A DNA stretch of 64,000 bases from Adineta ricciae (taxonomy: Eukaryota; Rotifera; Eurotatoria; Adinetida; Adinetidae): NCBI GenBank assembly GCA_905250025.1, contig CAJNOJ010000044.1, forward strand, positions 472,261-536,260, given 5' to 3'. The notes under the pieces are model-generated. The model saw only the letters and a list, made by a program, of their open reading frames with translations. It made no database searches and was not told where the DNA came from. The position numbers and the translations under genes were made by a program. Position 1 is the stretch's first letter. Each line of letters starts with the position of its first letter. Below are positions 1 to 12,060 of the stretch, piece after piece.

Positions 1-964
1 GTAGTTCTTTTACAATCACATTGCCTGCCGCTGATGAACCTAATGATTGCGAGCGAAACGAAAAAAGTGTTCGATAGATTCGATCAAGAATCTTTACTTA
101 CTGTACCAAATGAGACATAAACAACATATTTGTATGCTCTCATACAGCAGTGAATTTTGTTGTGAATTCATTTGTGTGATAATTTGTTCGTGTAAACTCG
201 AATCATAATTTAAATTGGCCTATAAGAGCAAATAGATAAGCTATCAATAAATTCTTTATGCTTTGTGAAAACGTTTAGATGAGATGGATATATGAGCAAA
301 AGAAATGTAAAGGTTAAGCAAATGCAGAACGAAATTGCTTATATGTATTTAGCAATGCTTGCTTTCTTTATTTTTTCTTACATTTCATTCACCATCAATC
401 AAACATACATACAACGTTCTTGATATTCTTTGGTTAATATTTCATATAGTAACTACGATAGATGTCGTAATTGACCAAGTTGGTTCTCAAATATATTGAA
501 AATTTAAAGACAAAAGCACTTTGAAGACACTCATGGTCATCCCAACAGGAAAACTACAACATAGAAGGTATTGTTGAAACTCCTCTATTGTTCATAACTA
601 CAATTCATATGCTGCTTTTATTATCTGTACTGCTTTACTCTTGAATCTTAATGAAATGTCGGAGTTTTTGAAAACATGAAAGAATTCACGAAAAAAACGT
701 AAAGTTTCTCAATCTGCAAGAGAAAGAGAGGGGGCTCCCTTCAATATTCTGCAATGACTAACGACGCCATCTTTCGTATAACAATTTGTTTGATTGATAC
801 GGTATCAAATTAAGTACGTTCTTCAATCTAATGTACGTACGTACGTATATGTTACATAGTTCTGTCTGTCACCCTATTTACTATCTTTTCACGCATTTAA
901 TCAACCTAAAAATATTTATATATTCGGAAGAAAAACATTTGAGTTTCGTTATACAAAACACAAA
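1..964. other. intergenic, no gene seen
   Basis: AT-rich sequence with no ORF that looks coding on either strand. It ends in the probable promoter and leader of the DZF gene. A short run of ACGT units lies at about 831-848. No RNA gene or transposon was recognised. Confidence 0.6.
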
Positions 965-3759
965 ATGAATAACAACGGAAACTTCAATAATAATCAACCT
1001 GCGGCACTAATGTCATATCCATTCCCAATGCAAAATCCTCCCCGGCATACAACATACGTTGAACCACCATTTATTAATCAATCGCCTCAACATTACCCAA
1101 CACATATGCCTCATTATTATCATCCCCGAGTACCAGTAAGTTTTATTCTTCGTCCATTTTTCTCTCAAATGATGGGACGCTTGATATTCAGATGCAAACA
1201 CCTCCTAAACCGGAAAAACGCAAACAAGAAATTCTTACATGTGATACATGTGGGATTGAGGTGAACTCTCAACAAATGATGGAAGCACATATCCGTGGTC
1301 AGAAGCATATCAAGAAAATGAAACTAAAAGTAACACAAAAGTCAACTTTCCCTTTTGAAAGTTCTTCACTCTATTATGTTTATCTAGGCAGTATCGGGCA
1401 CAAATACACCCACCAACGAAACAGTTGCTAATAATAATGTTGAGCAACAAAATCCTATGTCAGCTTCACCAACGGTTGCTAAACCAGCAGATGCAACGTC
1501 ACAAAACGAACCGAATCTACCTGTTACTACTCCTGTCGTTAAACCGACACCGTCGGGCGACAAGAGTGCCTTACAATTGATGAACGAACTAGCAAAACAT
1601 AACAAGGTGATTCATCGCAAAGAGAAAAACTGAAAATGATATACGTCTGTTTGTAGGTGGATATCAAATATGATTTAGTTAAAGAAACTGGTCCGGCGCA
1701 TTGTAAACAATTCGAAGTACAATTAACAGTTGGTAGTGAGATCTATCATGGCCAGGGAACTAGTATCAAACGAGCACAACATGATGGTATGCTGAATGAG
1801 CCTAATTGTCTCACTTTAATTTCTATGAAAATATATCATTTAGCTGCTGAACAAGCATTAGTCGTAACGGCCTTACGAAAACCCGATTCAAATCAACGTG
1901 GTTCATATGCGAGTCGACTGACTCGTGGAGGAAATGCTCCTCAAGGGAGTAAGTAATAAACTTTCTGTTGACTTTTTTTTTGCAAAAAAGCGCACTATAT
2001 CTATATATACATTGACACATCTGAATAAGTTGAATATTAATTCATTTTATAGTTGCAGGCTGATGTAATCGATGAACGGATACCAATGTACACGAACGAA
2101 GCTCGTTCGCTTTCTTTTTTCTTTGAATAATTGATAGAGAGAATCATGAATAATTTCCGATACTTCTCCAAGATATTCGCTGAGTAGATACAAGTTTTCA
2201 TAAACATAAAGAAAAGCAGAATATTAACTCACTTTCAATTAATTCAAAAAAAAGAAATAGAAAAAGCACCAGCATTGTTTTATGTACGGTAAGTACATAT
2301 AAACTAGATCAAATGAGAAAACTTGATTATAGATTAATCAATCTCTATACATGTATATATCATAAAAATATTTCTAAAATCAAGTTTTTTCTTAGTACCT
2401 ATTTGTAATCGGATTTCATTCTGATTTATCTTTTAGTGTATTCAAATGTTCGTCATCAATATCCATCTCAACCACAAATACCACAACAACAAACCATACG
2501 GCAGAAAACGTACATGCCAACCGAACAGCAGACACATGACAATAACCAGCGATCGTTATTAAACTTTATTGAAAGTAAATGCGCAGAAATCAGTGAAAAC
2601 GAACACACAATATCAACACTACAACGCTTAGTTGAAGATGTTGAACGCGCATTAAAAACTGTATCAGATAAAATAACTGAGCAGAGTAAGAGAAATAATA
2701 CACCTGTTATACCAAAACTTCCAGATAATGTTAAACTGAACAACGTGGAACAAAATTATGAGGATTCAGCAGAATCATTTCGGTAGATTTATACAGAATT
2801 TGCCTACTAAAAACAGCTGTGACATAATCATTTTATTTTTCATAGGATGTTGAAAGGTGCAATGAAAGTGTCTATATTAGCTATGCGTTTGTTTCTTCAA
2901 ACTGACTACGAATATGCCTTAGTGCTTATATGTGCTAATAAACCAACGAAATCCTTACTTAATGAAATATGTGAAGAATTAACAATCGGTTTGAACGCGC
3001 AAGCTATCGCAGCACTCCAATTAGACTCCAATGATGAACAATCCAAACCAGTTACCTACAAAATCGAAGCACATGTTGATGACGCATGCTTGACAGTTCA
3101 ATGTAGTCTTTTGCCTAAACATACCATCCGAGTCTTATTAACGTCGCCCGTCTTTCGTAGTGAAAATTTTCTTAATCTCGATGAGAATACACGTCAACAA
3201 ATATCCGCATTAAATCCAGACCCAACCGACATGTTAGATAAGGATAAATGTTTACAAGCAGCTGCAGAAATACGTAAGTATTATATTATCACGAACACGA
3301 ATAAACGAAAAAAGATCTGCTTTCCTAGGCCATTCCAATTGGTTTACACATTGTATGCTCGAAAATAATTTCAATTCGACTGTTCTTCGTATTCTACGTA
3401 GCTTACAACAAAATCAAACACCACTATCACATTTGAGTCTCTGGAGTCTTGCTTTACTTGTTCATAAATGTCAAAATCAACCAGCAACTTCAGCTGCAAG
3501 TCTCTTTCGCTCAGTTTTTACTTGTATAAGTAGCGGCGTACTCCTACCAAATCAAGCTGGTCTAGGTATTATCGATCCTTGTGAAAAAGAGCCAACTGAT
3601 GCTGCCGCTTCCCTAACGATGGATCAACGTTTAAACATTACAAGCTATGCTCAGCATGTTTTACGTCTAATTGCTTTTGAAAAATATGAAAAGATCTTTC
3701 AATCTGAAGCGTCATATCAGACTGAGTTATCAACATCACAAAATGACAAAATAGATTAA
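965..3759 (+). CDS. ZFR/ILF3-family DZF-domain RNA-binding protein
   Basis: Eight exons (965-1135, 1192-1329, 1388-1606, 1657-1786, 1844-1948, 2437-2782, 2846-3273, 3329-3759) join in phase into 655 residues. Order seen: a Gln/Pro/Asn-rich start; one U1/JAZ-type zinc finger (C-x2-C-x12-H-x5-H, about residues 74-96); a double-stranded-RNA-binding domain (about 162-222, with the AAEQAL ending restored by splicing out 1787-1843); then a long DZF domain (about 245-650) with LKGAMKV, a RHSNWF-type motif and GIIDPCEK. DZF proteins (ZFR, ILF2, ILF3, STRBP) dimerise through this nucleotidyltransferase-like fold and act in nuclear RNA processing. The zinc finger-dsRBD-DZF order mixes ZFR and ILF3 features, so no single orthologue is named. 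A polyadenylation signal AATAAA lies at 3854-3859. Confidence 0.9.
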
Positions 3760-4344
3760 TGAAAAACCAAGTTATTACTTGTTGAAAAAAAAACAATGTT
3801 TTTTGCGCTTTGTCGTATATGTATAAGAAAAGTACATATGATTCATTGAAACCAATAAAAAAGATTCGTCTTTCGTAATCGAACATATTCAAGTTTTTAG
3901 TCTACATACCTCACAGTTATCCATTATCCGTGCATTAGTAGTTTCATATTTAATGCGTGTAATTATTTGACAGTGTCGAATGATAGTCACTTTGCGCATA
4001 CAGAGGATCAAGGTTAAATATGATAGCGCACGTAGTATTATTCGGTCTTATGATATTCGTCATTTGAATGATTGTTATTCTGCTTTATTTTGATGTGTTT
4101 ATCAACAAGAAATAGCAAATCAGATTTCTTAGTGAGCCTGTTTGGTTTTATTCGACATCATAATATTGAACATAACGATGAAAATAAAACGTGACAGACG
4201 AAAAAAAAGTTCAGTAATAACTAACCTTACATAAGTGCAACATGAGAATAGAACAAGAGGAATTAAATAAATAAATTTAGTAAAAAGAATAAAGAAGAGA
4301 GAAACTCGATCTATTAGCTGCTATGGAATGGATAATTTCTATGT
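3760..4344. other. 3' intergenic between convergent genes
   Basis: 585 bp between the stop codons of two convergent genes. It should hold both 3' UTRs. AT-rich with poly-A runs; no coding potential seen. Confidence 0.6.
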
Positions 4345-6141
4345 TTAGTAGCTACTGCTTTCAGCACTGTACGATGATGATTGGAATGATGATGAACCGC
4401 CAGCACCACCGGCACCTAGAATTGAAACATTAGCCATTGTTCAGTAGTCCGGAAGAGAAAAGCATTGTTTCTCTTAGAAAGGACACTCACCAACGAAGTT
4501 ATTGAATTCACCACGATCAAGAACACCATCTTGGTTGGTATCAGCAGCGTTGAAGGCAGCATCAGCGCTGAAGCTACCACCTGATGAGAAGCCTGATGAT
4601 TCAAAGGATGATGATGATGCACCACCATAACCAGCAGCTAAACCACCAGCAACGAAGCCAGCTTCTAAGCCAGCACCGCCACCAGATGAATAGCTTGACT
4701 GTTCGAATGATGATGAGCTGAGTTCACTACCTCCACCAACAGCAGCAGCGGCACCTTCAAATCCTGCTGACGCTCCGTAAGCACTGGCACTGAAACCAAC
4801 GGCAGCTGCACCAGCTGGTGGAGACTATTAAAAAAATGAATAAGATGAGTGACGATGGAGAAGAAGAACGCCAGTCAAATTTATCAACATACGATATCTT
4901 CAACGACACCAGCAGCGCGAGCTTGTTGAAGGAGTGTGGCAGCATCAAGAAGTTGTGCACCATATTGTTGAACATAGGCTTGTGGATTAGCTAGAGTGAC
5001 ACCAAGACGTTGGAACTGACGAATAATACGAACTTGAGCTGCTTCATATTGAATAATGACATTGCGTGGACGTGCATATTGTTGTGCAGCAGCAGCACGT
5101 TGAACAATTGTTTTTCGTTTGGCTTGAGCTCCGTATGGCACCCAGCGTTCAATGATGATATCACCTAAAAGTGGCCATAAATTTTATGAGAATAAATACT
5201 CTGGTAAGTGTAAATACGATAACGTACGTGGTCGTGGTGGCAGAGGCGGAAGACGTTCAATAATGACTGATCGTGGTGGTACGGGTAAGGCAGCTAAACG
5301 GCGAACAACGGTTTGGGCAGCAACCGAAGCTGGAGGCTGTGGTGGTCTTTCACGAAGAATGAGTGGGGGTGGTTGAGGAAGAGCTGGAGCTTGTTGACGA
5401 ATGCGGAGAGGTGGTGGCGGGGGTGGTTGAGGTGGTCGCACTTCTTTGATGATGAGTGGCTATGCGAAGGAAGTGAAGAATCAAGGCGGTAAGTTCAATC
5501 AATCCTCGAAAATACTTACGCCTGGTGGTGGAATAGGTGGTGGTTGAAGGAAGCGAACTCTGATATGTTGTGTATATGTTTGTACGCCACCTGCAGCTGG
5601 GCGACGAATAATTTGAGGATTGGGATCTTGGAAGAGTCCTTGAGCATCAGTAGCATATTGTTGAACTTGAGTGCTTGATGATGACGATTCGAAGGATTGT
5701 GAACTAGCACCAAGCGCTGCACCAGCAGCAAGACCGCTTTCAGCACCGTAGCCACTGCTTGAGAACGACGATGATTCATAACTACTTGAACCAGCAGCTA
5801 AGCCACCAGCGCCGAGTGATGCATCATAGCCAACAGCGAGAGCACCACCTCCTAGGCCACCACTTGAGGATGATTCAAATGATGAGGATTCAAAGCTAGA
5901 ACCACTAGCACCATAGCCAGCAGCACTACCAGCAAGATTTTGTCCTGCATATCAAAGATTGATGATCATCGATTTGAGTATTTACAGATCTGAAGTGAAA
6001 GTTCAACTTACCGATAAAGTTACGGAATTCCCCCAAATCGAGGCTACCATCTTGGTTAGTGTCAGCTTGTTGAAAAGCATCAGCTGCACCAGCACCACCG
6101 CCTGACGAGTACGATGACGATTGATAAGAGTAATTAGCCAT
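4345..6141 (-). CDS. Protein with an EF-hand at each end and a Pro/Val/Ile-rich core
   Basis: Six exons (6012-6141, 5520-5944, 5228-5459, 4893-5164, 4491-4824, 4345-4415) give 487 residues. Near the N-terminus is a single EF-hand loop, DTNQDGSLDLGE, and near the C-terminus an almost identical one, DTNQDGVLDRGE. Each is flanked by Ser/Gly/Ala/Tyr-rich low-complexity sequence with repeated SSSFESSS-like units. The core (about 185-370) is Pro-rich with charged beta-type motifs such as VIIERLPPLPP and DIIIERWVPY, then an Ala/Gln-rich stretch likely to be helical. This suggests a calcium-responsive structural or cytoskeletal protein; the core recalls alveolin/epiplasmin-like proteins of protists, which is only an impression. 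No enzyme domain and no signal peptide. Function unknown. Confidence 0.85.
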
Positions 6142-6222
6142 TGAAGACTGCTGCTGTTGGCGAGAGGATGAGGTTTGGTTGTAACAAATCTGAAGTTAAG
6201 AATATTCGTGGATAGAGCACAG

Positions 6223-6230
6223 TTTATATA
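6223..6230 (-). promoter_or_regulatory. TATA box of the double EF-hand gene
   Basis: TATATAAA read on the minus strand, about 82 nt before the ATG at 6141, a spacing that fits a short 5' UTR. Few genes here have so clear a TATA box, which suggests strong regulated expression. Confidence 0.55.
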
Positions 6231-6883
6231 GTACTAGTAGTTCATGCATGGGTGGAAACCAAACAAACAAAAGAGAAAGAACGTGCGTGTCTAGCAGAGA
6301 AATTGGATGATAAGCAAGCACCTGATTAGCTAGTTTATCATGGTCATTTATTCCAATAAGGTAACACCTATTTACACAAAAGAAAGAGCGACGAGAGGAT
6401 ACAGACAGAGAGAGTAATTTTGAGAACAATAGAAAACCTTCAGAGAGACCAACTACTAGAAAAACACTGATCGTTATTGACGAGGACTATAATAAATTTA
6501 TATCACTGGTTAGTGAATAATAAAAAATATCAGACGTTTCAAGGATATAAACCTCCTTATAACAATAATCGATGATTATAAAGTTAAATAGTTTTGTAGC
6601 TAATTCTTTTACATCTGTTTCAATTACAACCGTTGATGCATCACATGTGCTTGTTCTGCTCTCCCTTCGCTTAGTATGAATAATACAACTATGATTTATG
6701 GATTTTTATCTTCTATTTTCTCGAACAGATAATGAAAATATATATCATATCTTCATCTATCATTGCTATATCTACCTTGATGATCAAGGCTCTGATCAAT
6801 TATGAACAAATTAGCATAATAGACTTATTCTTTACAAAAACTTCTTATCAATAAAAGGGTAACCATGAAAAACAAAAGGACCA

Positions 6884-6917
6884 GACAAAGACAAAGACAA
6901 AGACAAAGACAGACAAA
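6884..6917. repeat. CAAAGA hexamer microsatellite
   Basis: About five tandem copies of CAAAGA/ACAAAG, directly downstream of the F-box/LRR gene stop codon (minus strand). Confidence 0.8.
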
Positions 6918-6958
6918 ACGCACGAACATCATTAAGAAGAAAAGAGATCTACTAGTCG

Positions 6959-9417
6959 TTAATTAAAACGTAAATCATTATAATAGTTCAGTAGACCAAC
7001 AATACTAGTTTGGTCGCTAGTGGTGGTCCGTACTACACGTTGTCGATCAGCACGTTCAAAATTCGACCGAACAAGTTCGTAATATTCTCCATCTGCTAAA
7101 ACTAATGATTGTAGTCTGACACACCGAATTCTAGAAAAAAAAATCGAATATGCCATGCTACAAAACATGACTGCTAATCATTAACTTACCGTATATGATC
7201 AATAAACTTCGAACTATTCTCGTTCCATCTTAATGTTTCTTCATCCCATTGAATTTCTAATCTTTCTAACTTTTGGCATTCATGTGCACATGCGTCGAGC
7301 ACTTGGTCAATGTGAATACGTGTGTTTATCTTCTTAAACCATCCATGTGGAGTACCCATAACGAAAATTCTTTCAAAAAACACATGTATTCAACGGTTAT
7401 CATAGTCAGAGGGAAAAAATTGGCATACTTGATATTTTTCAAGTGCTTTATTGTATTTATCCAAAACTGTTCAGTTACTTTCGAATTTCCTGCGTAGGAT
7501 AACCCGCGTAATTGTCGTCCATGCTGTTTCAATAATGTAAACACAACTTCATGATTGAGATTCACAGTGTTACTCAAATCAATCGCACGAATATTTGTTA
7601 ATTTGTCAAGGTCGACGAGAAGAGCAAGAACCTGAAACATCAATCAATACAAGGTTTATCGTGAGTAATAGATTACTTTATCAGTAAAACCATCACAATT
7701 GGGCACAGCTAAATATGTCAGATTTGGCATTCGTTCAAAGATATTCACTAGGCAATTCTCTGATAATTCTGTTGATGAGATATCAAGTTCATTTACAACC
7801 GATGATCCCCAATCTGCTGCTAACATCCCATGATCTTCAATTCCTATAAACAATAAAGATTTAACACAATGAAATAACTGTTGCTGAGAGTACACCGACC
7901 GGTATTCTGAAGAAGTAAACATTGAAGTTTTCTACAGCGTTGTAACAAAGTTTTGAAACTGGCACCTTTGACACGTGTGCAGAAATTTAATGCGAGACAT
8001 TCAAGATGAATGCAGCCGGATGCAATGATTTCAATGTGATTGTCGTCAATAAAAAATATACCGTAGAAATTAATAACCTGTTAAAAAAAAATTTTCTTTC
8101 ATCACAATCATAAATCTAAACTAATCATACTGTTCATCAAAAATATCTTGATATGCGATAGATTGCTGTTTTCTATTAAACTAGTGCGTCAGATCTAGAC
8201 AATATGAAGTCGCGTCATACTTTCTCACTACGCTACTGAAATGAAGTAAATCCTCATGCTCTAGTATTTACAATACGTTGTGACTAATTGAAAGGTTATG
8301 ATCGATTTCGTAGGCAGTGTTCACTGCGTTTCTCCTCGAAACTATTCCTCACATCAACAAGCGCTACACAAAAACATATCCTTCGGCGCAAGCTATTTCA
8401 TCGGCATATCCAGATAGGTGATAATCAACTTGACTTATCCTCCAAAATCTTGGATATATATATATATATGCATACGGATGTGTAGGAGGAGATTTGTTAG
8501 AAATATCTGATAATTGATGACTGCTCTTTTTTCATCAACAATAGTATATGACATCTTTTCCGCATTTGAACATTCGGGTACGTGTTTCTCATTATTAGTG
8601 TAAATAAAATGCTGATTATTCATTAGGTGCACATTTATGACAGAGGCGACATTCAAATCGATAATTAGTCATATAAACTTACACGAAGATTGGGTGTTTG
8701 TGCTTTTATTTTACTGATATTAATCGTTTCGTAGACTTCTTCCTCGGCTTCATTGGATTTCTCGATTGTTCCTAAAGAGAAATAGTCAACATGTACGTCA
8801 AGCATACAGTTCTTTCGTACCAATAATTTGTAAAATCTCCAGTGATGATAAATATGTATAAATTCGTCTCATAAAACCTTCGAGAAAAATGACTTCCGAC
8901 AAGCAAATACAAAGCATTTTTAAATTGCACGGAAAAATGTTTAAATCATAGAAATCATGTAATTGCATGGCAGTTGAAAAGTCCAATGTTAAATATTTCA
9001 AATTCGGACATTTATTTGCTAACTCATGCAAAACATCCGCTGTAATCAACTCCATCGGTAATTCGATAAACTGCAATGATGCCGAAAAACGATGACCGAT
9101 TAATTGAAGAAACAAATCGAGATTTTTCACATGTAAACCATGATACTCTGGACGAAGGAAAACTGTTTTCCATAATCGAGAATTTTGACTCAAAGCATGC
9201 CATAGTCGACAAACACGTGCACATCGTAACAATTCGATATGCGGTAAATAAGAAAAGATGGTCAATAAGATCTTTTCGGGCAGAGTATTGAAATCACGCT
9301 GAAAGACAAAGAAATACAATATGTTATTAAAAGCCAAAGAAGATTTCTTCAAAGATTTTCTCAAGGTAGCTCAATCACTTTCGGCATTCGTCGTTTGATT
9401 GAAGGTTGCGTTTCCAT
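6959..9417 (-). CDS. F-box and leucine-rich-repeat protein
   Basis: Eight exons (9379-9417, 8821-9298, 8683-8771, 7900-8077, 7677-7843, 7429-7631, 7190-7369, 6959-7130) give 501 residues. An F-box follows at about 14-60 (LPEKILLTIFSYLPHIELL...CRLW), then leucine-rich repeats such as CPNLKYLTLDF and CIHLECLALNFC. The C-terminus NFERADRQRVVRTTT...YNDLRFN is unusually conserved; I recall a close animal match but cannot name it with certainty, so no symbol is given. F-box proteins bind SKP1 and bring substrates, held by the repeats, to SCF ubiquitin ligases. The 605-bp third intron holds several spurious ORFs. Confidence 0.9.
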
Positions 9418-10402
9418 GTTACGAGACCGGCAAGAGTAAGTCAGTAGTATCTCATACGCTTATTAGAATAGAAGACGAGAGAAGAAAACAGAAGGAAACG
9501 AGTGTTAAATGAGGTTATTAGTACACATAAGTCATATCATCATTGTCAGTGGTCGCATATTGTCATCGTTTATTTTCCTCCGCATAATTTACATACTCAA
9601 GTATGTAAGATTGATATGACTATACTTATGAAAATAGAAGGTTTTCATAATAACAAATTACCTGCATATCTTGAGATGGTAAGCAGCTGTTTCTCCTCAT
9701 CGTTAGTTGAATATTACTGCTATACATTTCGTAATCAGTCATGAGTATTTAATGAATTGACTCGTTATTTTCTTCATCGTCGCTTCAGACCTTTGTTTCT
9801 TTTTTCCGAATCAATGCAACTGACATTTCGAGTATCTCTAGTTTTCTAAACGTTCGTCTGACGTGTCTATTTTTCAGTGCCAAAGAAAGCCTATTAGCAA
9901 TTGACTGTTTTCTATCGAATTAATCTGATCTCAATTGCGAGTCGAAGGCCGTCTTTGTTTGGTTCTTGTTAATAAAATAAATATCAGCGTTCGACTGATT
10001 CTTTGTTCTAAATGGGCAATGAAAATTTTCATTGATGTTAAAGGAAACGTTAGCACTTATCAGCGTCTATTCCGCGACGACAGCCATCTGTCACATGCAA
10101 GTCAGTACATCAAGGAAAATCGAAAACTCGCCATAAAATCAAATGAAATATTTGTTCTAGATGAATAGTTGATTAACATCACGTCTTTCTGGATGTGAGA
10201 AATGTTAATTCACTCTCATCTGATATCAATCGTGTTCTTCAGCACACCGAGAAAAGAAGAAGAAGAAGAAGAAAAAGATCAGATTGAGAGTAGTCTTTTT
10301 TCCATCGTAATACTTGAAAGAAAAAAGCTATTAGAATGTTATGGAACATTTATTACATGATGAGATCAGCATGAGGAACGATAAGAAGTAATGCTCACTT
10401 AC
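9418..10402. other. intergenic, no clear gene
   Basis: 985 bp upstream of the F-box/LRR gene. It probably holds its promoter. ORFs on the plus strand at 9502-9744 and 9935-10168 show no domain or splice support. A GAA repeat lies at 10253-10276. Confidence 0.5.
10253..10276. repeat. GAA microsatellite
   Basis: Uninterrupted GAA/AGA trinucleotide run of about 24 bp in non-coding or doubtfully coding sequence. Confidence 0.8.
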
Positions 10403-10558
10403 TTTGATTCGCCGTTTTGATCGTTGACTAGCATTATGTTCGTCATCATGGTCTAATTCATCTTCGAGCTCGCTATCTATTTTATGGCCCCATGCTTCCT
10501 GTGCTACATTGGAAAACATAGCAGTGGAATTTGTCATTGTGAATCGACGTACATCCAT
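10403..10558 (-). CDS. possible first coding exon of an unidentified small gene
   Basis: A 52-codon open stretch starts at an ATG and ends at a good donor (AAA|GTAAGT at 10402/10401). The peptide has an acidic segment (SELEDELDHDDEH) followed by a basic one (QRSKRRIK), a non-random composition. A following exon could start after the acceptor at 10313-10314, but its reading runs into poly-Phe from a GAA repeat and is unconvincing. No family recognised. It may be a real gene start, a 5' exon of a mostly non-coding transcript, or chance. Confidence 0.25.
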
Positions 10559-11043
10559 CACAACTTTTTTTTCCTATTTTTTTTTACACCAAATCAATAA
10601 TAATTCATCATTTGTTTATATTTCGATGACGCTAATTCATGCTTGTAGAGTAAAACATCATTATGGGTGGTGCAAAGAAACAAGGGAAATAGTATTAGTA
10701 GAGAGAGAAAATAAGCTGTGTGCAAGGCTGTCCTCCCATTTTATCCGTTAGTTCTCTCATCGTTCATGATGGATCACAGACGACTTGCAGAGTATATCGT
10801 ATACAGATGTTGACATAAATGCTCTGATATCTTATCACGTATAAATATCCTCTTAATGAATCGAGCAGAAATACTGTGATACGGACAATAATATGCTGTT
10901 TATCCCGTACTAGAGAAAAAAAAACATGAGATCCCAACTCCGATAAAATATTATCCGCATCATCAAAACAAAGACGACAAGCATCGATCGAGTGTACATA
11001 AAATAACAAGTTTCTCTTTCAAATAAAACTCAAAATAAGTCTC
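10559..11043. other. intergenic downstream of dynactin p27
   Basis: About 485 bp holding the 3' UTR of the minus-strand DCTN6 gene. Short ORFs at 10509-10751 (+) and 10764-11009 (-) show no protein-like pattern. Confidence 0.5.
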
Positions 11044-12060
11044 CTATGTCGCCGGTTGTGTATGACTTTTGGTGCCATGTTTGAGAACGTAGTGCGATGT
11101 TGGTAAAATACGTGCGAGAAAATCGAGTTGATGCGTTTGAAACTAAAATAAGAGAAGACGAATATTTGATTTTTAATAAGAACAAAACTCATACAGCTGG
11201 TCGATCAGGCATGGTGCGTCGTTGATGATCACTGCCGAATACAACTGTGTTTTCTGGTAAGACTTCATCTGTTGTTAATGAACATTTGGCACCAATGACG
11301 CAACCGCTTGTTAGTGTAACACTACGACCAACTTGCGCTACAATATTTTAGGTAGAAATGAAGTTTAAGGAAAAATTGTCTCTTCTACCTTTACATTCGA
11401 GAATATTGTTATCGCCCACTTTAAGAGCTTCGCATTCTATATGGAACAAAATCGATGAACCACATGTAGAATGCATAGTCAAGCGACATACGTGAGCCAA
11501 CTTCAAAGACATTATTATTTCCTATGATCATTACTACTTGGTTCATTTGATCTTTATCAACGCCAGGTGGAAATCTACGGAAAAGCTTTCTCTTTCAAAA
11601 AAATCATTCATGAAAAGTCTAGTTCAACTACCGATTAGCTATAACACATTGCTCTTCGATTAAGTTTCCATCACCAATAAAAATTGGGCCAGCTTCCGCA
11701 ATAATACTGACGCCTGGATGAATAATGGTTTTACTTCCTAAATGCAATACAATTTCACATAAATAAACGAATCATTTTAGCAGAAATGATTGTATACCAA
11801 TGGAAATTTCGCCCACTAATTGAAGACGTTCTTCACAGACATATGCACCAGGTGCGATCGTTACTTGATAACTAGAATTGAAATTCGTATAAAAAGATAC
11901 TTATTTGCATACGTATTGTCACTCTCTTTACCTGGAATTGATAGCTGGACACATTCTTATTTGATTCTCTGAGAAAGAGAAATACTTTACTTGCTCTACT
12001 CCTCAGACTAATAAGTTAGTCGTCAGTTCACTCTCTACCAATACGAAGAACCTGCGACAT
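11044..12060 (-). CDS. DCTN6: Dynactin subunit 6 (p27)
   Basis: Eight small exons (12039-12060, 11932-11968, 11798-11871, 11632-11737, 11492-11574, 11389-11436, 11195-11337, 11044-11142) give 203 residues, near the roughly 190 of animal DCTN6. The reading follows the family throughout: [73 protein letters not shown], and the C-terminal [11 protein letters not shown]. These hexapeptide repeats form a left-handed beta-helix. p27 sits in the pointed-end complex of dynactin, which links dynein to cargo. The gene is cut very finely; its first coding exon is 22 nt. Confidence 0.93.

Larger units (their letters stand above)
6142..6958. other. upstream region of the EF-hand protein
   Basis: 817 bp between two minus-strand genes. 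It contains the EF-hand gene's TATA box at 6223-6230 and a CAAAGA repeat at about 6884-6917. No coding exon seen. Confidence 0.6.

Noticed and set aside
5152..5376. Gly/Arg-rich plus-strand ORF
   Set aside because: Antisense shadow of the proline-rich core of the double EF-hand protein.
8288..8656. Overlapping ORFs on both strands
   Set aside because: They lie inside the 605-bp intron of the F-box/LRR gene, which must be removed to keep the repeats in phase.
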